Origin: Nitzschia sp. pyKryTriq1
Lineage: Eukaryota > Bacillariophyta > Bacillariophyceae > Bacillariales > Bacillariaceae
Reading direction: 5' to 3'
Length of the DNA stretch: 64,000 bases
Assembly (NCBI GenBank): GCA_956465555.1
Contig: OY101115.1
Coordinates: 2,046,001 to 2,110,000 of the forward strand
Part shown: in pieces, positions 1 to 10,718 of the stretch
How the letters are laid out: each line of letters begins with the position of its first letter
Numbering within the stretch: position 1 is the stretch's first letter
Notes under the pieces: model-generated
Databases searched by the model: none
Told to the model about the DNA's origin: nothing
The model's input: the letters and a program-made list of their open reading frames with translations, nothing else
Position numbers and translations under genes: made by a program

Positions 1-476
1 ATGACCCTGTAGTTGATTCTTACCCGATCACAGAGGTTGTACGAGGATACTGACAGTGCTTGAAAGTTGTCTCGCTCGAGGGCAGCATTTTATCTTCCAC
101 GTTTCCAATTCCCGAGCCTCCTTTCTTAGTATCGGGTCCAAACGCTGCCGAAAAGTGCGACTGAGCAAAGGTGACGACCCGAGACGATCGCGAACCTGGA
201 GAAGACAGGGCATGCAAAAAGATGAACATATATTCAGTGAGAACGCTCGGTTGCAGTGCAGCAGCATCATCCCTGTCGACCTACCTGGAAGCAGGCCAGA
301 CCTGTTGCATCCACGCTGCAAAAGACAGGAGGTAAACATCATTTTAGATATAGATATACAACTCGTCGATATGACTGATGCCTGTAGTGTCATCGTCATT
401 CGTGGTCAACACAACAGTCAACATCACACGATAAAGGGGCAAGCCATCAAACATCAACAAAAAGATCGGTTCTCAC

Positions 477-848
477 GTGCTACTGAGAGAGCTCGGGTGT
501 TCGAATATCTACATCGAGCGTCCACGGAACGACGGACGAACGCGACCAGCGTTCACGATTACGCAAACCCGCGCATGTCACACGATTGGATCACGCACGA
601 CCCCAGGATTCATTCTAAGACGATCGGAGGCGATCTATGATCCTCCAAGAAACTGTATGTACTATCATGAGGCGATGAGGCAACCGGACTGGAAGCACTT
701 TCAGCAGGCGATGGAATTGGAAATCGAGCAACAAGTGGCCGGGGGCATATACCGTTACGTCAAACGAACCAAAGTTCCAGAGGGAGCCACTATACTGCCC
801 GCAGTGTGGCAGCTACGACGCAAGCGCAAGCCCCCGGCTCCGACTTGA
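477..848 (+). mobile_element. Truncated Ty1/copia reverse-transcriptase fragment
   Basis: The clear part is the frame from about 640 to 830, which reads YYHEAMRQPDWKHFQQAME, then a stretch with VPEGATILPAVWQLRRKRK. In established copia polyproteins (including diatom CoDi elements) this is the conserved start of the reverse-transcriptase domain: HEAM..PD....AM..E, then the VPEG.TILP.VWQ..RKR block. The match stops abruptly near 835 and the catalytic YVDD region is absent, so the copy is a dead fragment. Upstream sequence (56-640) is open in another frame and may hold more degraded polyprotein, but I cannot recognise integrase or gag. No LTR is visible in the window. The frame changes at about 835, where a different open frame continues. 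Confidence 0.75.
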
Positions 849-1684
849 AACACCTCCGAAAGCTGATTGATGGTCTAAAATTCTGCACCACTGTTGGCAG
901 CAATCGTCGCATCCGTGGCACCAATTTCCTCCAACGGGCCTTCACCGATGCTCTGACAAACGAGGACACTTTCCTCACCGTTCTCGTCACTTCTACGAAT
1001 TGGAATTTCTCGTCTCCTTTTTGGGCCGGCCACAACACCGACGAATTGGCAACTATGTCAGGTCCCGGCCAAGTACCACCCTCGTCCTGTTTCTCGTCCG
1101 CCCAGAGTACCACTACTCTCCTGGCGCACGCCAGCAACCTTCCCTTCGGCGATCCCTTTGACATCGGAAAATGCCCCCTCGCGGTCCAAGAACGTTTCCA
1201 ACAATACGATGTTTCAGTCAACATTATCCCATCGGGTAACATGACTCAATATGCCGACCCCACTGGTTTGAAATCCAAATTCTACCGGAACACCCACTTT
1301 CTCGGGAAGCGGGTCATCCTTCAAAACGGCGCCCCATGATCGCACGATACCACAAATTTCGCCCCCGAACCAAGTTCCTCAACAACAAGCTCTTTCACTT
1401 TCGAATCAATTCACCCAATTGGAACCTACGACCAACCGGTGGACATTCTGGATAAGGCGGGGATGTTCATGCCCACGACCCAGACGGCAAGCCTTGGCGA
1501 TTTGGGTGACCGTATTCGTATTTGGGCCTGTTGGGGTGGGGGAACTGTTGGGGTTGCCAACACCACTAAAGGTCTTCAATTCTACCAACTACCAGAGGGG
1601 CCACAAAGTTTACAAAATACCAAGGCTCAGGGATTAGCGCTTTTCAGCATTGTTTTGAATTTGGTTCTCCACCACGCTCCGTGA
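806..1684 (+). pseudogene. Broken ORF with one in-frame TGA, unknown family
   Basis: One reading frame stays open from before 806 to the TGA at 1682-1684 except for a single TGA at 1337-1339, so two blocks of about 177 and 114 codons lie in the same frame. Both look protein-like rather than random, for example LRKLIDGLKFCTTVGSNRRI in the first and YDQPVDILDKAGMFMP in the second. There is no convincing ATG at the 5' end: the frame runs into the copia fragment around 835. I do not recognise the family. The simplest reading is a gene cut at its 5' end by a retroelement and then disabled by a nonsense change. Alternatives are an intron that removes the TGA, or a sequencing error. Confidence 0.4.
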
Positions 1685-1971
1685 AACCAAATTCATTTCA
1701 CCGCACCGCTTGGACAAATAATGTCGCGCTTGTTTGACGGGTGGGCGGGAGTGGTGAAGGAGTCGTCGTCGTCGTCGCCGTCGTCGTCCCAAGTGCAAAA
1801 GTGTCAAAGGTCATACATGCGCACAACGCCATTATGCATGTCAAATAGAAAATGATGCCGTTGGAAGTTTGGTGCAAACCAAACCAAGTTTTACAATTCT
1901 TCAATTACACAACTCATTAGAGGTGAATAATTGTTGCAGAGATAGCCCAAGAGTGGAAATTGTGTGGGAAG

Positions 1972-3433
1972 ATGAGTGGTGAGTTTCAAAGTTCCAAGAA
2001 TGGCGTAGGGACAAGTCTCGCTATGTTTGGCGCTGTGGCTTTGTTAATGACACGATGGCAGCGACAAGAATCCTCGTCGGAAGATCTGGGATACGGAACA
2101 AGGCACATCTATTTTGATCCAGAAGAGGAAGATTTGGAGGCCTTTTGTCAGTCCGTCCCCAAAATTGAGCTTCATGTTCATTTGGATGGCTCCTTTGATC
2201 CCTATCAAATGTGGTCCTATTTATCGAAATATCCAGAATTGATTCATTGCTTTCCGGTCGAAAAGCAATTGCCTTGGGCCAAAGATGGAGACCCTCCCTT
2301 GCCGTTGCGGTAAGTTGGATTATGATCATCAGAGTTATCTACAAAAGGCACATTTTGCTCACTGACTGACTTGCTCCCAACGTGTGATGTGTTTTATTCC
2401 CAGTGGAATGGTCAGTGAATGCGAGTCGGCCTTGGCTTACCGTCAGCTATGTACGTGTCGAAAGCGTTATCGAAGATATCGACAACCCAAAAATGAACGG
2501 AAAGGAAATAAAAAGCAGGGGACTTTGGAGGATATGTTGACTTGCTTTGAATTCTTCTTTCCTCTGGTATACGACAATTTCAATCTTTTGGAAGAATTGG
2601 CCTACGATTTTGTGAAGCGACAGTTCGAACAAAATGTCATTTACACTGAGGTGCGGTATTCTCCCCATTTGCTGGCAAAAGATCCAGTCAAATCATTAGA
2701 GGCCATTACCCGAGGGCTGCGCCGGGGATGTCAGGCATTTCCTGTGACGGTGAATCAAATCTTGTGCGCCATCTGTTTCTTTCCGGATTGGTCCAAGGAT
2801 GTTGTGGAGCTGGCAGATCAGCATCGTAACGACTTTCCTTGTGCAGTAGTGGGCATTGATATTGCGGCGGGAGAAACGCATTTCGACGAGGACTCGCCAT
2901 TCCGGAAGGGCCATTATGACATGTGTCAGAGAGCCAAAGAATTAGGATTGAACATTACGATCCATGCCGGGGAGACACCCAACTCGGCACAAAACGTGAA
3001 AACTGCTATTGAAGAGTACGGTGCTCGCCGCATTGGTCACGCCTATAAGATTGCCGAGCGAAAAGATATCATTGATCTAGTCACAGACAAGAAAATCCAT
3101 ATTGAAAGCTGTTTGACATCCAGTGTCGAGACGGGTGGGTGGGAAAAGACCGAGTGGAAGTTCCACCCGGCCAATGCCGAATTCCGGGAAAACAATGTCT
3201 CGCTCTCCTTGAGTTCCGACGACCCCGCGGTCTTCAATACGAGTCTAACTTGGCAGTATCGAATCGCATTGAAGAAGATGGGCTGGGGGGAAAGCGATAT
3301 CATGAACATGCTGCAGGACGCCGTGGACGCGGCATTTTTGAAGGAACAAGGAAAAGAAGAACTGCGGAGGAAAATCAAAACATGGTCTGGTGGCGACAAC
3401 TACGACTTCCAAGATCGTGTGCATTATGACTAG
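1972..3433 (+). CDS. Adenosine deaminase family protein
   Basis: Purine salvage enzyme that deaminates adenosine to inosine; a related adenine or AMP deaminase activity cannot be excluded. Exons 1972-2309 and 2404-3433 give 455 aa; the 94-nt intron has GTAAGT and TTCCCAG borders and the phase matches. The metal site is intact: HVHLD at residues 68-72, IHAGE near 299-303 (zinc His and catalytic Glu), RIGHA near 322-326, and SSDDP with Asp 385 and 386. Residues 12-27 are hydrophobic (VGTSLAMFGAVALLM) and could be a signal or membrane anchor, unusual for a cytosolic ADA. The start is the ATG at 1972; a TTG four codons upstream is not a eukaryotic start. A Lys/Arg-rich insert lies around residues 125-145. 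It converges with the alpha-SNAP gene, with about 130 bp between stops. Confidence 0.9.
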
Positions 3434-3565
3434 CTACTTCTTGTAGAGAGATTACCGCTAGCGTCAGCTCAAGTAAGAATGTAGGTGTAATGTATATCTA
3501 TACATTGCTTCTTCTATTGTTCGCTACCAACGTTGATCGTGATCCTCCCATGACAATGATTGCCT

Positions 3566-4607
3566 TTAGGTAAGGTCCACATCTTCGCCATCATCGTCTT
3601 CACCACCTTCGTCGATAGATCTCTTGATCTTCACCAGAATGGCAGTCTGCCACGGATTAAGCTTCGAGATACGATCAAATTCATAGCAAGCCGTCGAAAA
3701 ACCTTCCACGTCGAAACCTTCGACTGCCTCCGTCAGCGACCGGGCAAACTTTCCTTCCCGGGAGTCGCCAAAGGTATAGTCTATGTTGTCGTACTTGTCA
3801 AGAGCTTGCTGGGCTCCGACAGCATCACCACTAGCTAGATGACACATGGCTGCTTGCAGAAAGTATGCCTTCGCATTGAATTTCAACAGATTGCTCTCCA
3901 AGCATCGTCGACCCAGTTCATCGTAAATAGAACTGGCCCGAACAAAATCCGGTGGGTCCAGAGCTGCACTGCAAAGTTCGGCGACCTTGGCTAAACACTG
4001 AGAGGTATTTGACTTGGAATCTTCCATTCCGAAGAATTCGGCTGCTTGTTCGTAAGATTCAATCGCCAAGACGACGTACGACTTTCCGTCCTCCTCCATT
4101 TGCTCAGATTCGAATAGTTCCCCGATTTCCTTGGAGAGTTTGGCGGCTTGGGTAATGCGAGCATTGTCGACATACAAAGAAATCGCTTGTCTATAAGCAG
4201 TAACGGCATCGATTGGATTCGCCTTCTTGTAGCAAGTTCCTGTATGTACAGCAGGTTCGTGGCAAAAGAAAAAGAAACATGAGACGCTTGGGTCAGGGAT
4301 CACAAGAGTATCCTTCGTTGCATTCGTTCCGAAAGCGGGACTCACCGGCATTATTGAGCGATTTCGAGGCACTGTTGAAATCAGAGAGCGTATCTCTGTA
4401 GATTGCTGCTGATTTCGAATAGGCATCTCCAGCTTCCTGGTTGAGACCACCAACCTTGTAGGCATTCGCGGCCTGCTCGTAGATCTCGGCTGCATCCTCA
4501 GCGTTTTTGCTCTTGGAGCCGAACCATGATTTCTTGTTGAGGAGTGCTTCCGCTTCCTTCATGAAAGCATCGCCCTTGCCCTTTTGGGCTTTTGCCATCG
4601 CTGCCAT
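3566..4607 (-). CDS. Alpha-SNAP, SNARE disassembly adaptor
   Basis: Soluble NSF attachment protein: it binds SNARE complexes and recruits the NSF ATPase that takes them apart after membrane fusion, acting on the cytosolic face of the secretory pathway. Exons 4607-4346 and 4239-3566 give 311 aa, close to the usual 290-300. The N-terminus has the family pattern FMKEAEALLNKKSWFG, followed by the TPR-like helical pairs (EIYEQAANAYK, the junction NNAGTCYKKANPIDAV, AYFLQAAMCHLASGD). The C-terminus is acidic (DEGGEDDDGEDVDLT); family members end in a short hydrophobic or acidic tail that stimulates NSF. The intron is 106 nt with GTGAG and an ACAG acceptor, and its phase restores the conserved NNAG-CYKK block. 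The ATG at 4607 is preceded by no usable upstream ATG. Confidence 0.93.
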
Positions 4608-6191
4608 GTTGCAAAGTTTCTATGGAGATCTGCTTCTTTCAACTTGTAGATAGATGTGGTATGAACTTCAGTAGGCTGAAAGTCGTAGCACAACCAGCGG
4701 AAGTGTGATGAGGAGAAAGGTCATTTCCTTCCTCGTCTCAATCCCATCATTCACCATCGTCGCGACGATCGAGCTGCCGAAAGCAAGCTACTGTAGCAAG
4801 AGCTCACACAAAAACCCGTCGATACCAGGTACCTGGTACCGGTACTGTACTTGTACCAGTACCTGGTACTGTACTTGTACAGTACCGGTATGTACCGGTA
4901 TGTACCTTGTACACTGTACCAGGTACCAGTACTGGTACCGGCAACGACGACATGACAGCACGACCAGTAGAGTGCGGTCGCTCGGCGGTGACGGCACCGG
5001 TCATCGGCCGGCGCGCGGCTCGATTTTTTTCACACTTCACAACTCAACGCGAGCGACGCGCGACCTCACGGTCCGACCGAGCCGACCGACCGCTGAGAGT
5101 AAGGTCGATGTAGTCCACTCCCTTCCACGCTCACGGTCGACGGTCCACGGCGGCTATGATCTGACGAAACAACGAAGGAAGTTCCGCATTTCTATGAAGA
5201 AGCTAGTAGAGAGAGTAGAGTGAGTGAGTCGTCGTCTACTTCCACGGACGATCCACAGAAGGAACTCCTCTTTCTCAGTAGTTATTGACACCTTGACCTT
5301 GTTGCTCAGACACTCAAGAAATACCTAGTAGAAGATGACATGACGAATCTCAGAAGCAAGCAACAAGGAGCAGGAGAAGGGGCGAGGGTCCATTGGAATA
5401 ACTTTGTTAGTGGTAGTGCAGTAGAAGACTGCTGCAATCACTTTGATATTTTGCCTCTCGTAGCAATTCAGCCACCAATTCGATCGTATCAAAATGAATG
5501 CACTGTATTGACCGTGCGCATCTTGTGCGAAGGGTCGGCTTTTGTACTCTTACGTTTCAGCAACAGACGCCACATTTGGTAGCCACGAACGAAGATGATC
5601 CAAGGACACGGTGGTGCGAAGAATTTCTATTTGAATGGGTATCTTCGCTGACAACTCTTTCGTGGATCTTCTAACTAATAGCATTATTTGTACTAACTCA
5701 GAGAGTGGTAGCGTGCGCACTTATACTCAACGTGCAGAACTTTCGAAAGTGGGCTTATCACCCTTTCAACGGATGGGCTGGGATGCGTGCAAATTAGTAA
5801 AAATCAGAATTCTAGAAGCAACTTCTCGGAACACCAATACTACTAGTAGAGGTAGTTGCGCGCCAAAAGCAAACCTCATGCAACTCCGCCTTCTCTCGTA
5901 ACGGTTCGAGATCCCACATAATGAGAAGCCATGCATACAATCACCATGTTTATCAAAAATAAGATCAAACTATCCAATCCCGTGAGAGCGGGGTGGCCCA
6001 CCATACCATCATTTCAAACGAAGAGCCCGCCATTCCCTGGAGTCCATGACTGCAACTCCTACAGTTTCTGGTGCGGTCTCCGAAGACGGATCCTGGAGTG
6101 CAAAACTTGAAACTTTCTCGTACGAAGAAGTTACTCATTTTTCGGGGAAGCCTTTACTCTTTCAAAAATATATCCATCCGCAATATTCCAA
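4608..6191. other. Intergenic region, no gene seen
   Basis: About 1.6 kb between the alpha-SNAP start and the next ORF. It holds the GTAC palindrome cluster (4821-4940) and a stretch rich in CGGTC and GACCG between 4970 and 5160. The ORFs here are short, low in conserved-looking sequence and often lack an ATG. One B-box-like string (GGTTCGAGATCC near 5904) has no matching A box or cloverleaf, so I do not call a tRNA. Confidence 0.6.
4821..4940. repeat. GTAC palindrome cluster
   Basis: Dense run of GGTACC, GGTACCGG, AGTACT and TGTACA words, each self-complementary, in 120 bp. The same words recur in most other intergenic gaps of the window. Confidence 0.8.
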
Positions 6192-6629
6192 ATGATGCCT
6201 CAACCTATCAGCAAAAACCTGACCGTGATGACAGTCCACCCGATTGATGACACGGGTAAGTCCGATGGATTGACAATGTTCAAGGATGTTAGGCTTTCTT
6301 CTCATCGCGACCTTTCCTCCACAGTTGTTGAAAGTCGCACCGACGACTCGAGCGCTGGTAAATCTCGATCGAGTGCAAAGTCGGATAAGAGAGCTGGTGT
6401 GAGCCCTACGAAAGCTCAAGGTCGCAGTGGCAGTGGCAGTGCCCGAGACTCGCCCCGTAAACGAATGCATCGTCGTAACCGATATATCATTGCATCGAAC
6501 GTATCATCCAAGGTGTTTGCACCTTCCAATTGTGACAAGCAGATTCGCCGCCGTCGCAACCACGCCCTGACGTCGAATGAGTACGAGAGAATCTTTTACG
6601 CCAACGGCTTGGTTCTTGCCTCCTCCTAA
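6192..6629 (+). CDS. Small basic Ser/Arg-rich protein, unknown function
   Basis: Single-exon ORF of 145 aa starting at an ATG-ATG pair. The first third is mixed (MMPQPISKNLTVMTVHPIDD). The middle is rich in Ser, Arg and Lys (residues 45-95, with SAKSDKRAGVSPTKAQGR and DSPRKRMHRRNRY) and contains SP sites of the kind often phosphorylated. The C-terminal 50 residues look most protein-like, with RRRRNHALTSNEYERIFYAN. No membrane segment, signal peptide or known domain is visible. The basic character suggests a nuclear or nucleic-acid-binding protein, but this is only inference. The next gene downstream on the same strand begins about 780 bp away. Confidence 0.5.
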   Translation: MMPQPISKNLTVMTVHPIDDTGKSDGLTMFKDVRLSSHRDLSSTVVESRTDDSSAGKSRSSAKSDKRAGVSPTKAQGRSGSGSARDSPRKRMHRRNRYIIASNVSSKVFAPSNCDKQIRRRRNHALTSNEYERIFYANGLVLASS

Positions 6630-7411
6630 GCACTTTTGCGTTGCCCTTGTCTTGTCCTGTCGCCGTCTTGATTTGATATTAATCGACAAGGCTCCGCTAT
6701 TATGATCTTTGGGAGCAGGGTAGCGGTTGAATACGAAGACTCTTGGCGATTCTAGCGATGCGAGAAGCCAGATTGGTTTTGTTTGAAGCAATCCCCATCT
6801 GGCCCGCAATCCAAAACGCCAAGAGTTGATTCTTGGCGGTGCAGTCGTTTGGCACGACTCGCCACCTGAGAACGTTCTCACCTGATACCCATACATTTGT
6901 TTCATCTGCGATGCCCATTTGACATCCATCGCATCATTTGATAACAAAACCAGACCTTTGCGGGAGCGCCGATCTCGGTCAGCAAACTTGAATACCTAAA
7001 CCCTCTATAGCCATTCTGTTTACGTGGAGTAAAGTCAAGCAACAGGGCAGAAGAAAAAGAATGGAAACAAAGAAACCACAGTTCTTCCTCCTTCCTTCGT
7101 CTCTCTGCTCTCTCGTACTACGGGTACACGTACTACGGGGCCCTACTACATATTTTCATTTCCCAAATCCCTGTTGTATGAAAACTACCTTAGTACCAAA
7201 TAACTAGTGAATTCACCGTGATGGGTGAAATCCGGTACAAAGTACGTACCCGTGGGATCTTGCGAAGCGCAACGAGCAACGAGCAACAATGAGAACAACA
7301 AAAAATGACAATGAACATAAAAATGTATGATACTGGTAGTGAAAGGAACCAGCACAAAAGGTCAAGGTTGACGACTCCTCCTCTCCAAACACCGTACAGT
7401 ACTCGTAGCCA
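6630..7411. other. Intergenic region, no gene seen
   Basis: No ORF with a plausible protein and no repeat array beyond a short CTACGGG direct repeat (7117-7143). It probably contains the 3' end of the upstream gene and the promoter of the GtrA-like gene. Confidence 0.5.
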
Positions 7412-8242
7412 ATGTCGACCATGACAGTCGAGGCAACCACCCACAAGACTGTGGAATCATCATCCTTCGATCCACACACCCACAAGAAACATCGTGGTTC
7501 GACGAAAAGTCGCAAAGTGCTACTAACCACCGCGATTACGTGGTTGGAATCGCTTCGAGTGCCCAAGGCGCTGGAGCGAAGAATTGTTGGTGTTGGAGAA
7601 AACTTTACTACTAGTCCAGATGGCATGCCGGTCATTTCGGGTCTCGATCGGGTGTTCTTTGGCACGCAACCTGCTTGTGAGGCCGTGCTGGTTTGTGGCA
7701 TTCACCCACCCCGTTACCTCTGTTATATGATTTCCGGCTTTCTCTGTGACTGTATTCAATTCTTGATCGATATCATTCTTCATAAGGTATTTCTTTTCGA
7801 AGACGCCAGTGTTTGTTGGGCTCTTGGATTCGGCATTTCAGTCTCCTTTCGCCATACGTCGCATCGTTATCTCGTCTTTGGCGATTACGTCGGTGGTTTC
7901 TGGCCGTCTCTCGGTCGAATGTACGCAGGCTACTCCATCATTATTGTCATCTCTACCATCTTCAATATTGTCATGACTCGGTATCTGGAGCTACCTCATT
8001 ATGTTGCTTGGGTTGTGACCTTGCTCTGGACGGGAATTGTCAATTATTTTATTCTCAAGAAGCTTTGGAGCTTTGGGGGGAAAGAAAAGAAAGACGACGA
8101 ACCATCGTCGTCGTCCGCTGGAACCAATGCAAAAGGATCAGAAGGCACGGAAATTCCCTCGCCAGAAAAGGATCTTGAGATGCAAGATAGACAGCGGGCG
8201 GAGAGAAGACTACAACCTCGAAAGCTCGATACTACGCGATAG
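7412..8242 (+). CDS. GtrA/DPMS-like four-helix membrane protein
   Basis: Single-exon protein of 276 aa with four hydrophobic segments at about 101-124, 133-150, 170-188 and 196-216, flanked by a soluble N-terminus of 100 residues and a charged, Ser-rich C-terminal tail. The spacing and the end of the last helix (TGIVNYFILKKLWSFGG) match the GtrA family, whose members typically finish with NF.L.R.W.F. Family members are thought to help move or flip polyprenol-linked sugars or to assist glycosyltransferases, so a role in glycolipid handling at ER or plastid membranes is possible but unproven. The N-terminal 100 residues (ITWLESLRVPKALERRIVGV and a following Gly/Pro segment) are extra relative to bacterial GtrA (about 130 aa). 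The ATG at 7412 is followed by another three codons later. Confidence 0.65.
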   Translation: MSTMTVEATTHKTVESSSFDPHTHKKHRGSTKSRKVLLTTAITWLESLRVPKALERRIVGVGENFTTSPDGMPVISGLDRVFFGTQPACEAVLVCGIHPPRYLCYMISGFLCDCIQFLIDIILHKVFLFEDASVCWALGFGISVSFRHTSHRYLVFGDYVGGFWPSLGRMYAGYSIIIVISTIFNIVMTRYLELPHYVAWVVTLLWTGIVNYFILKKLWSFGGKEKKDDEPSSSSAGTNAKGSEGTEIPSPEKDLEMQDRQRAERRLQPRKLDTTR

Positions 8243-8368
8243 ATCGATTCATTCATTCATTCGTTTCAACTTTGCGCATACGAGTTCGTATATTATAATC
8301 ACAAAAACAACATGGAAAGTAATAAAAATAAATGAAAGTTGACAATTTCGCTATGTAGGTAAACGAAG

Positions 8369-10172
8369 TTACTTCTTTGCTCGATAAAAGTTGAGATAAC
8401 TCATGTGCCAGTCACCACCTCCCTTGAGCTTGAGGACATCTTCCGTCTTGCAGAGACTAACTTCGTCATCGTCAAAGACAAACCAGTCTTCGTTATCCTC
8501 CTCCGAGTCGGCAATCTTCTCAACCTTCCCCGAGTTGTTCACTGCCTTGACCCAGGCCATGTAGTGGCCACCATCGGCATCTCGCCCCTTGTGTGTTACA
8601 ACGGCAAAAAGCTCATATTGTCCTTGAAAGTTGGCAGGCAGCCCAGGTCCCACAGGCTTGGGAGCCTCTTCGTCGCCCTGCATACTCATTGCCAGCGCAG
8701 CCTGCAAAGCGGCATCCGCCTCATCGTCTCCATCATTTTCTTCGGTATCCATTTTGACGTCATCGTCCTTCACTTCTTCTCCTTTGAGTTTCTTGTTGAT
8801 GCGTTCTTCCTCTTCCTTCAACGCCTTATCCCGAGATTTTTTCAGCTCCTTTTTGATGGCTTCCGAACAGAATTCATACACATCCAAGATGCTATTGAAG
8901 GTGACTGGTTTCATCACCTTACACTTGACACCGGCGTGATCCTGAGAATCGGGGGTCGCCTTCCAATAAAAGCGTCCGAATTGAACACACAAGACGGGAG
9001 GCAATCGAGCAATTCTTTGCTTGCGAGTCCAAACAGCATCGCGTCCTAGAACATCAGAGTGCTTCTCGATGGATCCATTCAGCGACAAATTGATACCCTC
9101 GGCAATGTGACCAACATTGGTTTGAGCTGTACCGTCGGATCCACCTTGAATATTGCACACAAGCTTTCGAAGCAAATCGAACGACTTGACGGGTGGCTCA
9201 ATAGGCCCAGCGGCAGCAGCTTCCACTTGCATCTTCTTGTCACCATCAGCACCCTTGTCATCGAATTCATCGCACGTCAGCGTCTCCTCCATTTTCAATC
9301 CAAAGAGTGCATCCGTGATGTTGCTGGCTCCTCCCAGCTCCTCCTCAGAGGTGAAGGGCAAGGCCGCCCTGATTTCACTCTGCTCTCTCATTTCTCCAGC
9401 AGCGATAGTCATCAACCCCGAAAAGAACTCTTCTGCGTCCTGCTGAAGCGGCGCCCCGTTCGGCCCCGTCTGAGCGAATTGAGGAAATGCCATTTTGGTC
9501 GCACGCACCAAGGCGGAAGGAGCAATGGCAGTGGCTGATCGGTCAAGCTGGTTATACGTCTCACGCAGAGACATCAAAAACATTGCCTGTGCCGATGTCG
9601 CGGTAGGTTGATACGAGTCCAGTCCTCTACGCAATTGAGGAACCGTGCGTAAGCATTGGACGACCGAGTTCAAGTAACACGTGTTTCCAAGGTTCTCCAA
9701 TCCGGACGGCTCTTGGACTTTGGCGATTTCCTCAGGGGGTAAATCCTCTAGGAAGACTGTCTTGGTCTTTGGACCCGTCAATTCGACCGCGGATCCCATC
9801 AACAACAGATTCAAAGGCCCACCCTTTGACTTGCTCACAGCTGCCGCCATGTCGATCGACGAGAAATCAAAGTCATCCTTCAAAACGCCCTTCCAAAGTC
9901 CTGTACGTACATAAATGCAAGAGTAATTTAGTATGGAGCCTGAGGGACACATGCATGCATGCACACACGCAAAAAAAAAACCAGCCAACCAAACTCTATC
10001 TATCTGAGAATTTCTTACCTTTGCTTTTCGCCATGAGCTTCATACGGTCGGCGGGGACATGGGTCTTTTCCTCGAGCTCTGTTTTGAGCCCTTTGACTCC
10101 TCCAGCCACAACAAAGTCAAACGAAATGGACTCCTTTCCCCATTTTACGCTCAAAGTGACGGTTCCAGTCAT
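8369..10172 (-). CDS. Proteasome-associated deubiquitinase, USP14/Ubp6 type
   Basis: Ubiquitin-specific protease that trims ubiquitin from substrates at the 26S proteasome. Exons 10172-10019 and 9900-8369 give 561 aa (human USP14 is 494). The N-terminal 75-80 residues form a ubiquitin-like domain (MTGTVTLSVKWGKE, then VPADRMKLMAKSKGLWKGVL), which docks to the proteasome in this family. The USP core starts with GLENLGNTCYLNSVVQCLR with catalytic Cys near 126; the His box GGHYMAWV is near 495-502, followed by WFVFDDDEV with the acidic residue. An acidic, Lys-rich insert (roughly 390-445, EEEERINKKLKGEEVKDDD) makes it longer than USP14 and contains a possible ubiquitin-interacting stretch (AALQAALAMSMQ). 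The intron of 118 nt interrupts the ubiquitin-like domain, and its phase rejoins MAKSKG to LWKG. Confidence 0.93.
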
Positions 10173-10718
10173 TGTGATAATGAATGGATACGTATGAATG
10201 AATGACTTCTACAGAAGAATATGTTGCTTTCTATCAGCTACCAATAATGTAGTTGGTGTCGAAGCAACAGTAGTGGCAATGGTAATGACGAGGTTGTTCC
10301 CATCGTGCTTGATCGCGATCATCATCATTATCATTGACCGTTGCTCGGACGCTGGGCGTCGATGAAATAAGAAGGATCTTTTTTAGCGCGATACTTGTGG
10401 TATTTCAGACACAGGATGATAAATGTTATAACTGTGGAGCATGTTTTACCGCACCATTTCGATTCTTAATCAAGATCCGAATCGAACGTCCAAGAATGAC
10501 GAGGTGTCTGTCATGGGTGCGTCCAGGGGAAAGGTCTGAAGAGAGGGGCGAATAATTGACCCGGATTGATTCATTCCCCCAGATTAGTAATTCTACAAGT
10601 ACAGTATACATACTGTCGTCGTCGTCGTCGTCTCGCTAGCTCGTCAGTCTTTGGCCTACACGTATGATATGATATTCAAAATCTTTCTTCTTATAACGTT
10701 ACGTGTACATTTCAACTT
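10173..10718. other. Intergenic region, no gene seen
   Basis: Contains a short CGT triplet run at about 10616-10633 and nothing else recognisable. It holds the USP14 promoter and the 3' flank of the VWA gene. Confidence 0.5.

Noticed and set aside
5890-5920. tRNA B-box-like GGTTCGAGATCC
   Set aside because: No A box at the right distance and no acceptor stem pairing.
9059-9538. 159-codon plus-strand ORF opposite USP14
   Set aside because: Complement of the conserved USP core; USP14 is certain.
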